This document shows positions 23,435-35,144 of a DNA stretch of 64,000 nucleotides, piece after piece. This DNA comes from Nissolia schottii (lineage: Eukaryota; Streptophyta; Magnoliopsida; Fabales; Fabaceae): NCBI GenBank assembly GCA_003254905.1, contig QANU01001756.1:165415-229414 (forward strand), given 5' to 3'. Below the pieces are notes generated by a model, which was given only the letters and a program-made list of their open reading frames with translations, was not told the DNA's origin and did no database searches. Within the stretch, counting starts at the first letter, position 1; each line of letters opens with the position of its first letter. Made by a program: the position numbers and the translations under genes.

Positions 23435-23990
23435 CCAAAAAACTCTAGCTAACCCTGGCATGGGCTTTCTCAAAATCCAACTTGAAGACAAGACATTGCT
23501 TTGAGATTTTCTTCCTATCATCCACCACTTCATTGATTATCAAAGTAGCATCTAAGATTTTTCTACTTGGAATAAAAGCACTTTGGTTCTCTGAGATGGT
23601 GTCTCCTAAAATCTCTGCCAAGCAAGAGAAAGAACCTTAATGGTGATCTTATATAGATTGGTAACAAGAATGATCGGTCTAAAATCTTTAGTTCAAACAT
23701 AGCTAGCTTTTTTAGGGACAAAGGATATAAAAGTAGCGTTAACATTGACTCTAATCTTTCCATTTGTATGGAACTTGTCAAATACTTTCAAGAGGCCAAC
23801 ATTAACGACATCCTAACAATCTTGAAAAAACAATAGAAAAACCATCTCGAATAAGTGCCTTATCTTTATCCATACACCAAATAACCTTTTTTAATTCCTC
23901 TTCAGCAAAAGGTCTCTCCGACAAATCGGCATTTTCTTGACTGATACCAAACCAATCTAGACCTTCAATAAAAGGTCTAGAATGGTTCTT
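23435..23990 (-). pseudogene. Degenerate L1-type LINE reverse transcriptase fragment
   Basis: Minus-strand translation gives plant L1 RT landmarks in order: FAEEELKKVIW, NATFISFVPKK, DFRPIILVTNLYKI, ILDATLIINEVVDDRKK and VFKLDFEKAHA. Reading requires frame changes and passes an in-frame stop between FVPKK and DFRPI, so the copy is dead. It lacks the endonuclease and the catalytic FADD box and is truncated at both ends. It abuts a gypsy LTR fragment on the left. Confidence 0.82.
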
Positions 23991-23999
23991 CCATGTAGT

Positions 24000-24310
24000 T
24001 TAGTGTGAAGTTTTAGTCTCACATCGCTAATTTTGGAGAGTTAGCATCTTTCCCTATAAATAGAACCCTTCCTAGAGTGTTTAGACTTGTTAATTCACTC
24101 AAGAGCTTTGAAGTTTTCGCTTCTAATGGGACTTTCAATCTAGTTTTATATTTTTGTTCGTGGGAAAAAAGTTTCTCCACATAAGGTGTCAGCATCATGC
24201 CGTTAGGAGTTCCAGTATTCTGAGTCAATCAGTGGTGTTGTTCGAGTTCTTGCCGAGCTTGCGAGGAACTACAATAAGTCCCCAGTAACTCTAGGTGAGT
24301 GAGTTGTTGC
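24000..24310 (+). mobile_element. Possible LTR-like remnant
   Basis: A TATAAATAG motif (about 24055-24063) lies about 50 bases after a sequence resembling the TCTCACATCGCTAA motif of plant LTR promoters. A stretch resembling the 3' part of some legume LTRs follows (about 24235-24300). No pair or target duplication was found. Confidence 0.3.
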
Positions 24311-24903
24311 TCATGGCTTATTTTAGTCATTATATTATGTTCATATAAAGCATGATTTTAGATTTGATTTATAAAACAATGTTTTAGAAAAATAACAATT
24401 TACGAAAAGATTTGCCAAATGTTTTATTGGAACCTTTTTATGGAAACATATTTTATTATATTTATCTATAAAAATCATAGTTACAAAAACAAAGTAGTTT
24501 TCACTGACAAAATCAAATTTCAAACCAAGTTTTAGGTAACTAAGCTAAAACAAGCATTAAGTTCAAGATCGAATCATCGAAATCATTGAATATCATCGAT
24601 CCATATACAAAGAAGTTAAGATGGATACATTTAAGCGATAAAACTCATCAAATCCCAACAATATGAAGTTTAGCTATCCATAGCCATGGATGCTTTCCAG
24701 CTTACAAGAAGAAATCAAAGAAAGCAAGACGATCGGCGAGCGACGGTGGTGCGTTTCCACCCCACGGTGTTCAACGACCTTCGGAATCTCTTCCCTTTGC
24801 TCCTTGGATGACTCCTAGCTCTCCTTATCTTTCTTTTTCTCTTTCCAACTCTGGATTCCCCCCTCCGAAGGAAACCACTTTCCTTTTATAGTAAAATTAA
24901 CGA

Positions 24904-24970
24904 ACAGGGCGCTGAGCAAATCGAAGAGGGCACTGAGCGAGTCGAAGAGGGTGCTGAGCGGTCAGAAAGT
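24904..24970. repeat. Short degenerate tandem repeat (GCTGAGCG motif)
   Basis: Three successive units of about 21 bp built on AGGGCGCTGAGC...TCGAAG, with two further GCTGAGTGG units near 25010-25030. Such GCTGAGCG/GCTTAGCG arrays are familiar from legume gypsy LTRs. Confidence 0.6.
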
Positions 24971-25769
24971 CAACTTTTGTTCCTTGATGCACTACAGGGG
25001 CCGCTGAGTGGTCCTGAGGGGGTGCTGAGTGGCCAAAATCCCTTTTCTTCCTTCCATTCTTCTTGCCTTGTGCCATTTTGCTCCAAACGTCATTCCTATT
25101 ATCAAAATATGACATAAAAGTCATCATTTAACACATATAGTATCCACTCTTAACATTTTAACAATAAGAAACCAAAACGAAAGAGTTTGCTAAGAATTTC
25201 TCATTAGTTACTCAATATAAGAGTCCATTTAGCTTCTAAAACTACCAAAATATGACACTTATCATACTCCTAATTGGCAACCTATTTTTCCTCATGATGT
25301 TTAAAAACATTTAATATGACATATAACAACAATCATACATATAATCCAAATAGTTCATCACAATTATTATTGACTAAAGACTAAATTGAACCAGTGCTTT
25401 CGGGGATGTTGTGCTCTCAGAAAATTGAAGAAACTAAATTTTATAGGCTGTCAAATTCCAAATCCTCAAGGAACTGAATTAGTCCCTAGGTCACTCGCTC
25501 TCAACTTTCCAAGGTTTCTAGCCAATGTTAATTCTCGCAATTGGAACTTAAACTCGCGGTTATGTTTAGGGACACTCGCGGGTACGTGGAATTTGTTCTT
25601 GAGCTTCAGAAATTTCAAAATCCTTTACTGACATACTGTTATATTTAAATCCTAATAAACTCAGTTTCCTATAAGAGAATGTTTATTTCATTCTCAAGTG
25701 ATCACACCCACACACATATCTGAAACACACACCTACCTTCTTTTCACTCACACTCTCAATTTCCTTTCC

Positions 25770-26110
25770 TCATACTCAATCCTGTGAACACACACACACA
25801 TTTCTTTTTCTCATACATAATCCTATAAATACACACAAACACAACCTAAACTCACACACAGCCTTATAAATACACCCTCACACATTTCTCTTTCTCACAC
25901 ATAATCCTTTAAACACACACACACATTTATTTTCATACAGCTAATCCTGCAACCACACACTCTCACACCCGAAACACTCACACGTCTTTCTTTTTCACAC
26001 ACACTTTTTTTTTTTCCTCACACAAAACCCTGTGAACTCACAAACACATATTTTCTTCAATCACACCCATCGTAACACACACTCACGCACCCAAAAATAC
26101 AATGATACAA
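25770..26110. repeat. CA-rich minisatellite of about 41 bp period
   Basis: At least five degenerate units, each starting AATCCT(G/A/T)(T/C)(A/G)AA and followed by CACACA runs and TTTCTTTTTCTCA. It lies inside the probable chromovirus LTR. Confidence 0.65.
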
Positions 26111-26608
26111 TTTAATCTCAGCAAAACAGACAATTGATCACAAAATAACAATGGTTACGCAGACCCTCAAGGTAGTGGGTGCCTATGGTTTCGGTTTGCT
26201 TCCTTCACAATTTGTGGCCATGCATGTGTGGCAGCTGGTGGCCATGCATGTGTGGCGACACGTGCTGCCATGCATGTCTGATGACCAGCCGAGTGTCTTA
26301 TAAAACCTTTTTGGGGGGTTAAAATGTGACTGTTTTAATTATTTAATGATGAATTAAATTAATTAAAGGCATACATGAGTCAATCACTATAAAAATGAGT
26401 TCCAATGATATTTTTAACATTTAAATAAATTTATACAAGAAAAGAAAATTTATTTTGGAGCTCGCAAGACAACGCGAGGAACCTAAATTATTATTTTTAT
26501 TATTACTCTTAAAGAAGGCATAATCATTTTTAATTTTTTATCCTAGTTAAATAAATTATTTATTTATTTATTTCACGAAATAGTTTTAAGAAAGAGTGAA
26601 GTGTTACA

Positions 26609-29600
26609 CATCACCCCTCTTACTCCCCATCCCATCAGACTTCTAAGCAGACATGGAGTGTATTTGTTTTTATTGACGATAAATGTGATGTATTTTTATT
26701 ACTTTGTAAGATTTATTTGACTTATCTATAAATGAAAGTCTTTGTTTCCAGTAAAAAAAAAAAACAAAACAATAACCACTAAATCATAACCAACAAAACA
26801 TCAAAACTCATTAACATTAAATTACTATTATTTGTATTTTATTTTTCTCAACAGAAAGCTTAGGTGGGTTTTGAATTTTCGTTGATCATTTCATGTCAAG
26901 TAGCTTTCGTTGTCTACCATGCTCTCACACTTATGTGAAAACGAATTAAAAGATACTATTGAGTTTTATTACCGAGGATTGGGTCTGTGTTTTCCCTGTT
27001 TGATGTTGTCGTTGAAGTGAAGCAAATTTCGACACGTAACATTTGAACAGCAATAAAATGAGATCCACTAACATGTTTTTGCCGGACAGAGAAATTAAAT
27101 TAGAAAAGAACTTGTAACAAAAATATCTCCCCGTTCTCTGAATTTCAACCACATGAATCAGTTCCTGTACACACTAGTCAGCTTGCAAATGAAGATAGTG
27201 GGGGGAAAAGAACAAAACAGAGCTATTAATTAATGGGTGTTGGCCATTTTCTAATTAAAGTGATGCCAGTGACATCTATAAGGTCATGTTACGTTACATG
27301 ATTATATTATTAATTGGGGGGTGTGGTATATTCATTTTCACAATCATTAGGTCTCATCAATTTATACACAACAGTTTTCAAGTTGAATCTTGCGTCACAA
27401 TTATAATCAATATATGAATTCAATACTTTATATAGTACTACTTGCTCAAATAATGTACTGAACGATGGTAGTGCTTCGATAATATGTTGATAATAATGTT
27501 AACACGTGCGAAACTAAGTATATGTCCAAGACAGAAGAAACACAATTGGTTCAAGTTATAGGTCAAGTATACAATGAATCTTTCTAAAGATGGCTTGACA
27601 TGAGATTTTTATCCCATCAATAATATGGCATCCTTACTATAGGTGTAATGAGATCGATTGACCCACACGCTAAATAATGTGCTCTTATTTGTGCTTAATT
27701 TAAAATTGTGTAGGGTGCTGCTGTTGTAAAATATAGTACCGATGATGAAATATTTTAACAAATTAAATAGGGATATACAACTAACAAACAACAAAGAGCG
27801 TTGCCGTAAAAGTGCATAAAGACAACGCCCGATAGTGTTGTCACAAGTAATTGTAAATAATTGTTGCCAAAAGAAAGTCTATTGTAACATTTTTTTGTTG
27901 AAAGTCTATCGCAACACTAAATTGTACCAAATAAAATGTTGCTACGCAATGAGAGTTGATCGAACAACCCCAACAAGGGTCGAAAAATGTTGTCATAGGC
28001 ATTCGGCAACGCTTTTCATCCTACCACAACGCTTTTCAAAAATATTGCAATGGTTTCACGTTTTATATGATATTAACAAACTTTTCATCAATCAACTCAT
28101 TGAAAGAACTAACTTATAAGAGATTTAGAGTTTATGGATCATTTAAACTAAACTTATGACATATCAATATATCATATTACATCATGAAATAATGACAAAA
28201 TATAATGAATTTAGTTTTAAAAATATTAAAAATAAAAGAATTTAATAAGATAAAATATTTATTCCATGTAACATGCGAGAAACCAATATTTTCTTTTAAC
28301 CTAAAACAAGTGATGCGGAAGATTGCATGAAGATGAAAGTAATTGTGTTGCATTACAAAATTCCTTTACCATTATATATTATTGCCATATCCTTGCAGTT
28401 CCAATTGATTATGTACGATTCTCTCTCCAAATCTTCATTATTTTTATTAGGCTGGAATTTGAATCAACGAGTGTGTGACAAACCACCTACACTGAAAAGA
28501 AAGGTCAAGATAATTATGCGAATGACAACAACATCGAGATATCTATATATATATATATATATATATATAAGATAAACATTAGGCAGAAAATAGTAAACAA
28601 ATTGGCCAAGTGGCACGTCCTAAATGCTAACACTGTTTCTGGGCCTTGTTTGTGTCTCCTGGGTATGCGACAGGTGTTTTATTATTGCTTTTATAAATGA
28701 AATTGGGATGATAATTAAAGAGTATGTGGAAAATCGATGTTGCGTATAATCATTTTCATGCAACTAATGATTGTCTCAAAGTGGTATCCATGCTGTTAGT
28801 CATGATCCTTGTATAGCAGTTGACCATGGCACAGGTAAATCGATTTTGCTACCTGTCAACATAGCGCAATTGGTAATGGGGAAAAGTTGTTTTTGTTAAC
28901 TTGTCCTCTAATATACTTTGTTTTTAAATGTAATTTGAGTACGGATACCCCCTTAAACATATGTTCAATTCTAATTCGCTCATCCATATTGTTTCTGAAC
29001 GGTGCATTAAAGTCCGCGAAGCATCGCACCAATAGAGACCATGTTTGTGCAGAGAGAGTTGTAACTACGAATAAAGATAAATTCGGGAGTAATTAAATTT
29101 TTATTGATAATCTTTATACTCGTTATATATACATAAAAGGATAATTGCCAACGTTCGATCAACATTAACACCGCACCCTCATCTTCACAACACCTAGTGT
29201 GACAACAAAGAATTGTTTTCGGAGATATATGGGTAGATACATAGACAAAAGCAAAAATCCCTTACAATTAATTTTAGGTAACTACTATAACTCTAACCTT
29301 GAGGTCTTTATCTTAAATCTACATATGTTTAATTTTGTTGTTATTTTTTTGTTAAAATTTAAAACAAATCTTAATTTAATGGCTCTCACTATTATCAATG
29401 ACACATTCTCCTTTTGCCTCCCAATGTTGCCCCGGCACACTGTGCTAGCCCTAAATTTTACTTGACCGACAAGCTACTACTACAGAGGCTCATCCTCCCC
29501 TAACCTACACTACATCAACGTCGTGCTATGATCTGCCACCATGCGATCGCCTCTGCCATGCCGCCTCTACTCTCCACCCCGCTTTACTATTCTGGCCTTT

Positions 29601-29619
29601 CTCAAGTGAGTCTCGCTAC
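26609..29619. other. Intergenic stretch without a recognised gene
   Basis: AT-rich with only short, unrecognised ORFs. It contains a possible CACTA-type remnant (27720-28060) and a TA microsatellite (28544-28570). Confidence 0.65.
27720..28060. mobile_element. Possible remnant of a CACTA-type subterminal region
   Basis: Several spaced copies of a CAACGCTTTT/GCGTTGCC-like motif occur in both orientations, the pattern of subterminal repeats in plant CACTA elements. No CACTA terminus or target duplication was found, so this is tentative. Confidence 0.3.
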
Positions 29620-30170
29620 TAGGAGTGTTCATAACTTGGTCCGGCCCATCAACCCGGACCGGCCCGAAGCATTCGGACAGAATCAGACCTAATTTTAATC
29701 TGAAAAAAAACTCAAAAAAAAAACTCAATCCTAATACATTCCAAGTTCAGGTCTAGCCTCGGGCCACCCGGTCCGGCCCAGCGGCCCGGAGCATATTATT
29801 ATACATTTTTTATTTTTATTTTCCTTCATAATTATCTCCATTCTGCTGTTATTTCTGCAATTATGCAATATATCAATTTTGAATTTCTGTCATGCAATTT
29901 TGCTGTTTCTGTTATACAATTTCATTGTTTCTATTATGCAATTTCTGTTGTGTCTGTTTCTGCTATTTCTATTTTTGTTGTTTTTGTTTCTGTTGTTTCT
30001 GAATTTATTTTGGCCCGCCGGTCTAAACCCGGGTTTTAACTCGGCCTGAAGATGATCGGGCCTATCGGATTTAGGGTCGGGTTTGAGCCCTCAAAATTGA
30101 AACGGTCTAAATATAGGGCCAAGTTCGAGTATAGGCCAACTCAGCCCTACCCGGCCCATGAACACCCCTA
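29620..30170. mobile_element. Non-autonomous element with terminal inverted repeats (GC-rich GGCCCGG core)
   Basis: The left end TAGGAGTGTTCAT (29620-29632) is mirrored at the right end as ATGAACACCCCTA (30158-30170), and GGCCCG/CGGGCC-rich segments continue the symmetry inward. The middle is AT-rich with TTTCTGTT repeats. No coding capacity and no clear target duplication. Elements opening with GGGGTGTTCATGGG are common in dicot genomes; superfamily not assigned. Confidence 0.6.
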
Positions 30171-31491
30171 CTCATTACAATAAAACATAACATTTTTAGC
30201 AAGGCCATAACTATGGAATTAAAAATGAAACTTTGATTATCAAAAATACTGTATTTAACAATAATTGAATTATCAAGGAATGTCAAAAAAAGTATTGTCA
30301 AGATCAAGAAAACAATTTTTGACAAGAGTTAGTCGTTGAAAATAGAGTTAGTTTATTAATTGGATCTTATCCTTCTGTTGTATATATACAAGAGTAAGCA
30401 AATATAAATTTGAATTTAAAATTATAATAAAAGGATATATCCTATAAATAAACTAACTCTATCAGCAAATACAAATTTAAATAACCAAAAGATAAATAAT
30501 TTGTAATTTGAATTTGATAACATTAACGTGTCATGCACAAAATTATTAAATGGGGTCTCTCCCCCAACTTCACAGAAACTATCTAGCCACAAGCTACATA
30601 TTATTTGAGGGATTAATGGATGATTGTTGGTGAGCTCATCTTAAGCAGGTGGTAGCTTCTCCAGATGATTAACTAGTAATACAAGTCTTCGATATATGAG
30701 ATACTTGCATAGTTTAATAATTATTATTATTTTATTTAAAGACGTATATAGATATTCAACCTTAATTTGGCAAGAATGTTGAAATAACTCCCCCTCCTCT
30801 CGATATATTTCAGACCAAAGTGGATTTCATAATCATGTTGCAATAGGTAGTGGACGCTGCATCAGGTGTCTAATGCTAATTAGCAATGGCGTATCTCTCA
30901 AATAATTTCAGTTTCCTTTTATTGTGATTTGTATTTATATGTTTAAAGTATGTTGCCTCAAGTTACGACACGCTGATATACAAATAATCCATATATTAAA
31001 GTGATCAACTGATGATTTCTTGTGTTGTCAAATAATCAATACCCTTTTTTTTAATAAGTATTATGACTTTTTTTATTAGTAGGAATGATCCATAGCTAAC
31101 AAAGAAGTACACTAAAAAATTACTCACAATTCATCAAAATTTAACAAAGTTCGGTTAGAAAGAGTCAAGCCTAACTTCTGTAAAAAAAGGATTGAGTGAG
31201 ACAAATTAACTTTTACTTTTTTTTTTAAAAAAAAAATTACTAAAAAAATTAAATCCATCACAAAGCTGCATAACAACATACCTGGACGGTCCTAACCCTT
31301 GAGAATACATTACCCCATTTAGGGACGGATCAATATTTTTCTTTGTAAAAAGATTATTTTCTTTTAATTTAATCCCCTAAAATATTTTCATGATTAACGT
31401 AAGAAGATAAGTTCATTCTAATTGAACTATCCAATTAAATATTATGCACACATGTGTATCTCTTGACTTATGACTTATGACTAAGTAAATA

Positions 31492-31535
<44 letters not shown>

Positions 31536-33103
31536 CTTTTCATGAAACTTAATTATTGGCTCCACCGTGCCCCATTACCTAATATCATCTGCAGAAGAAA
31601 GACTTTTTAGAAACAATTTTGAACACACTATTAAACTCAAAAACATATATATGATCTCAATAAGTTACACCTATTTACTATTAACGCCAAAATAGTTTTG
31701 TTAGGAAAGTTATATAAATTTTCATTGAAGGAGTAAGACCCCAGAAGATAAGCACAAAGTACACTATTAACCACTGGCAAAAAGTAATCTAGAGCAATCC
31801 TTAATTCACATGCTTCATTAAAATATCACTTGAAAAATAATGACAAAATAGTATAATTCTTTAACATGATACCATATAAAAATCCTTTTTTTTTCCCTCC
31901 CCCTTCGCTGCGCATTTACGTTTTGGAGTTGTCTAAATATTCAAAAAAAATTCATAAAAAAAAATATATTCAAACTTTTTTCTCTTAATTATCAGATTTG
32001 AATTAGATAACTTTTTTCTAGTGGGTGCTGGCACATAGCCGAATAATGCAAAAATCATATCCCAAAATTACTTTTCAGGGGAGGACTCTGTGTCATACTC
32101 TGTTATTCTTCTGGATTAGAGCAGAAATTGTGCATCTAATACCAATAAAATAATGCTGCCTAATCATCCACTAATGTCCTTAGTTAAAGTGCCAAAATAA
32201 TTCATTAACCCAACTATTTGTTAACATCAATACATCACATATAACTAGTTTGGTCCCCCCCCCCATATATGTAGTTGGTAATTTTTTCAGTTCTCTTCAT
32301 TTGGAAGAACTTATTTAATTATGTTTGAGCTGGTTTTTATGTTAAGAAATATGTTGATGATCTAAAATGTGCATGGTTTTAATTTGTTGTTTATAAAAGT
32401 AATCTCGGCTATAACATTATTGTTAAAGTAACTTTTTTCGGTGAATTATTTGTGACAATTCATTGCGTCTAAAGAAAAGAGAAAGAGTAGCACAAATAAA
32501 ACAGGAACACAAAAGGAAAACCCCACCCACCCCCCTGAGCCCACCGAAAAAATTCGACAAGCAAGGAAAATTTGGTGTCATGGCCAAACGTGCGAAATCG
32601 AAATAAAATTTTTGTTACCAATGAAATGAGGTATTAGATAAAAATAGATAAGTTACGTAATTTTGCTGTGTCCAATACTATTCGTATGATTCACACTTCA
32701 TTTCTTTGCAGTTGTGTCGCAAGTCGCAACAATTATAATCACAACAACTACATGTTTTTCAACATTTTTTTTTCACAGTTGTTTCTACAATTTTTCGCTA
32801 TCGCAATAATTAATTTCAACTGCTACCACAAATTAAAATGACGAAGGACGTGTGAATGGAAGTTAGAACAAAAACCAAAAAGGTGGTGTTGGTTAGTGGC
32901 ATTATATCTAACAAAGTTATATATATAAACACATTTTTGTCCACCAAATTTGGCCACTTAATCGAGACATGATTGGTGACATTAGAACCAGCGATTTGCA
33001 TTTTGTTTCAAGAATCAGAATATTTCGTCAGAAGCATTTTGAGGAAATGCAAATCTGCATCTCTTTAAGAGGCTAGGTTCGTACATAATCCATGCATGGT
33101 TGC
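30171..33103. other. Intergenic stretch without a recognised gene
   Basis: AT-rich with homopolymer runs, a TA microsatellite at 31496-31531 and short C runs near 32258 and 32525. No ORF over 65 codons resembles a known protein. Confidence 0.7.
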
Positions 33104-33286
33104 TGTTAGAAGATAACATGATTCTATATATCAGAAATTCATTTTACAATAGAATGTTAGCCTATTTATAGGCTGAGGACTCAACGGCCAAAACACAACG
33201 GCCAAAAATAAATTATAATCAAATCAAATCAAACATAATGTATATCAAATCAAATCAAATATAAATATATATTATTATTCTTAACA
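33104..33286 (-). mobile_element. Small solo LTR
   Basis: The 183-bp unit begins TGTTAG and ends TTAACA, giving a TGTTA/TAACA terminal palindrome, and is flanked by identical 7-bp repeats TGGTTGC (33097-33103, 33287-33293). On the minus strand it holds CCTATAAATAGG, a TATA box at the expected place, and a duplicated GGCCGTTG motif. Orientation is inferred from the TATA box. The 7-bp flank is longer than the usual 5. Confidence 0.55.
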
Positions 33287-33293
33287 TGGTTGC

Positions 33294-35144
33294 ATTGGCT
33301 TCACTTGGAATCAGTGGTGTAACTATTCGTCTCTGGATATTAAGTGAGAAAAGGTTAATTTGTTATATATATATAATGATCTATGATGCTCGTTCAGGGA
33401 TAGGATAGAATCTTGTCCTTGACAAGAATGTAGACATATTTTGCATTGACATTCAGAGGAATAATCTTTCACCACTCCTAACTTAATTCAGCAGAATCAG
33501 AACTTTTAGCATTGATTAAATTAATTATCAAGTCACATTACAGCTGTTAGACATCCTTTACGTAAAGCCAACTTCATGAAATTTACAACATTTTCTATAG
33601 CAAATGCTAATTTATTGTTAAAATTGATTTTTTTTCTTAATTATTTTTAATTTAGTCTCACTTATATTACAAATCACCTTCGACTTAATCTCTTGTCATT
33701 TTACCATCACACAACTAACGAAAAATATTAGCGCGGCTTTTGGTGCTTATATAATGTATACGTGGATATAACGTGAGTTGTGTCATATTATCTGTTAGTT
33801 ATGCGATGAAAAATAACAAGCGAGCCAAGTTGAAGATGATTTTGAAGCAATAGAAACCAAATTGTAAAAATAAAAATAAAAATTGAAGATGATAGACCAG
33901 AGGCCTATTTTGATCATGTAAAATCTAATCGAGAAAACCTTGTAAAAACTTCAGTAGAAAAAGGGCAATGTGATATAAAATAATTAAGAAAAGAAATAAT
34001 AATAAAGAAATGTTCAGCGTATTATTATGCTCATAGTGTATCTTTTAAGTTTCTATGTAATCTTGCAGAAAATTAACCAAGATTTCAACCCTGAACAGAA
34101 AGGCAAAATTTCTTTTATTCTCATGACTTAAATTAACTCACGTGTGAAACGAATTTGAATCTATATCATGGATAATGTTTCTTTAAAACACTCTGGCATG
34201 TAGCCTTCATGGTTTACATGCCACTTTAGTTTTGTCACTTTTTAATATTCTGCTAACCTTGCAGCTGGAAACTCATGCCTGATACGATTAAGGATGCTTA
34301 ATTAAGATCCAATTACATAAGCTAATTTATGTAATTAAGTGTGCAAATTAAGAAGCAGAATCAGATACTGAAAATTAGAGAAACTTCATCATATGATTAG
34401 ACCCTTCACAAATTCTTACTAAGTATAGATGCCCATAATCTAAATTCTAAAGTCAATCTATGCCATTTATACATACTAGCATGTTTTTTCGTGTCCGTCA
34501 AAGTAGGGGGACATAAAAGAAAGTAGGTGTGAATAAAATGATTATGAATAGAAGATGAAAGTGAATGCAAGTGGATAGTTGTGAATAGTAGACCGTGATC
34601 GTAAGTGGTTGATAATGAATAATGAATAATGACATGTACATTTATGTTCTTAACATCTGAATATATAAAAAACAAAATTAAGGACAATTAAAGAAAGAAA
34701 AATTAGAGACCAAAAAAGCAGTTTTTTCCCTCCTCTCTTTGCATAATAGTACAGATAGATGAGATCTTCCATTAGATGTACGTCATCAATTATTCCACAT
34801 ACATCGCCAAATTCTGAGAATTATTCCAAGTTGAGAGAGAGAGAGAGAGAGAATGCTCCAATTTCTTGAAATTTTTCTTTCATCAAAGTATGTAAAAATT
34901 AAGTTACATCATGGACAACTAGGCCCGCACTTACGGGTCCTAATCAAACACAAAAAAAAGGGTTTCAACTAAGCTTCCCAAAAAAAAAGATAGTGAGGAC
35001 GAAGGTACACAAAAACAAAAAAAGAAGGGTGGATATCTCTCAATTTTTCTCTTCCTTTTCCGTAACCTTTTTTCCATTGCAGCATCTATTATTTAACACC
35101 ATCACCGGCCTAATCTCTACTTTCTTTTCTTTCCTTTTTTTTTT
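33294..35144. other. Intergenic stretch 3' of the UMAMIT gene
   Basis: AT-rich with a GA microsatellite at about 34834-34852. The last few hundred bases before 35145 should contain the 3' UTR of the minus-strand gene; a poly-A signal was not assigned. Confidence 0.6.

Larger units (their letters stand above)
24340..26608 (-). mobile_element. Probable chromovirus (Tekay/Del-like) LTR remnant
   Basis: On the minus strand the block starts TGTAACAC at 26608, runs through an AT-rich U3 with RY-type CATGCATG repeats (about 26218-26276) and a CA-rich minisatellite, and reaches an ACTATAAAAGG promoter-like motif at about 24893. A leader-like stretch follows. There are no coding domains, so it is likely a solo or truncated LTR. 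The left boundary is approximate and the family call is from recall. Confidence 0.45.

Noticed and set aside
24897-25127. 76-aa minus-strand ORF with LRLAQCPLRFAQRPVR repeats
   Set aside because: It is a translation of the GCTGAGCG tandem array in an LTR.
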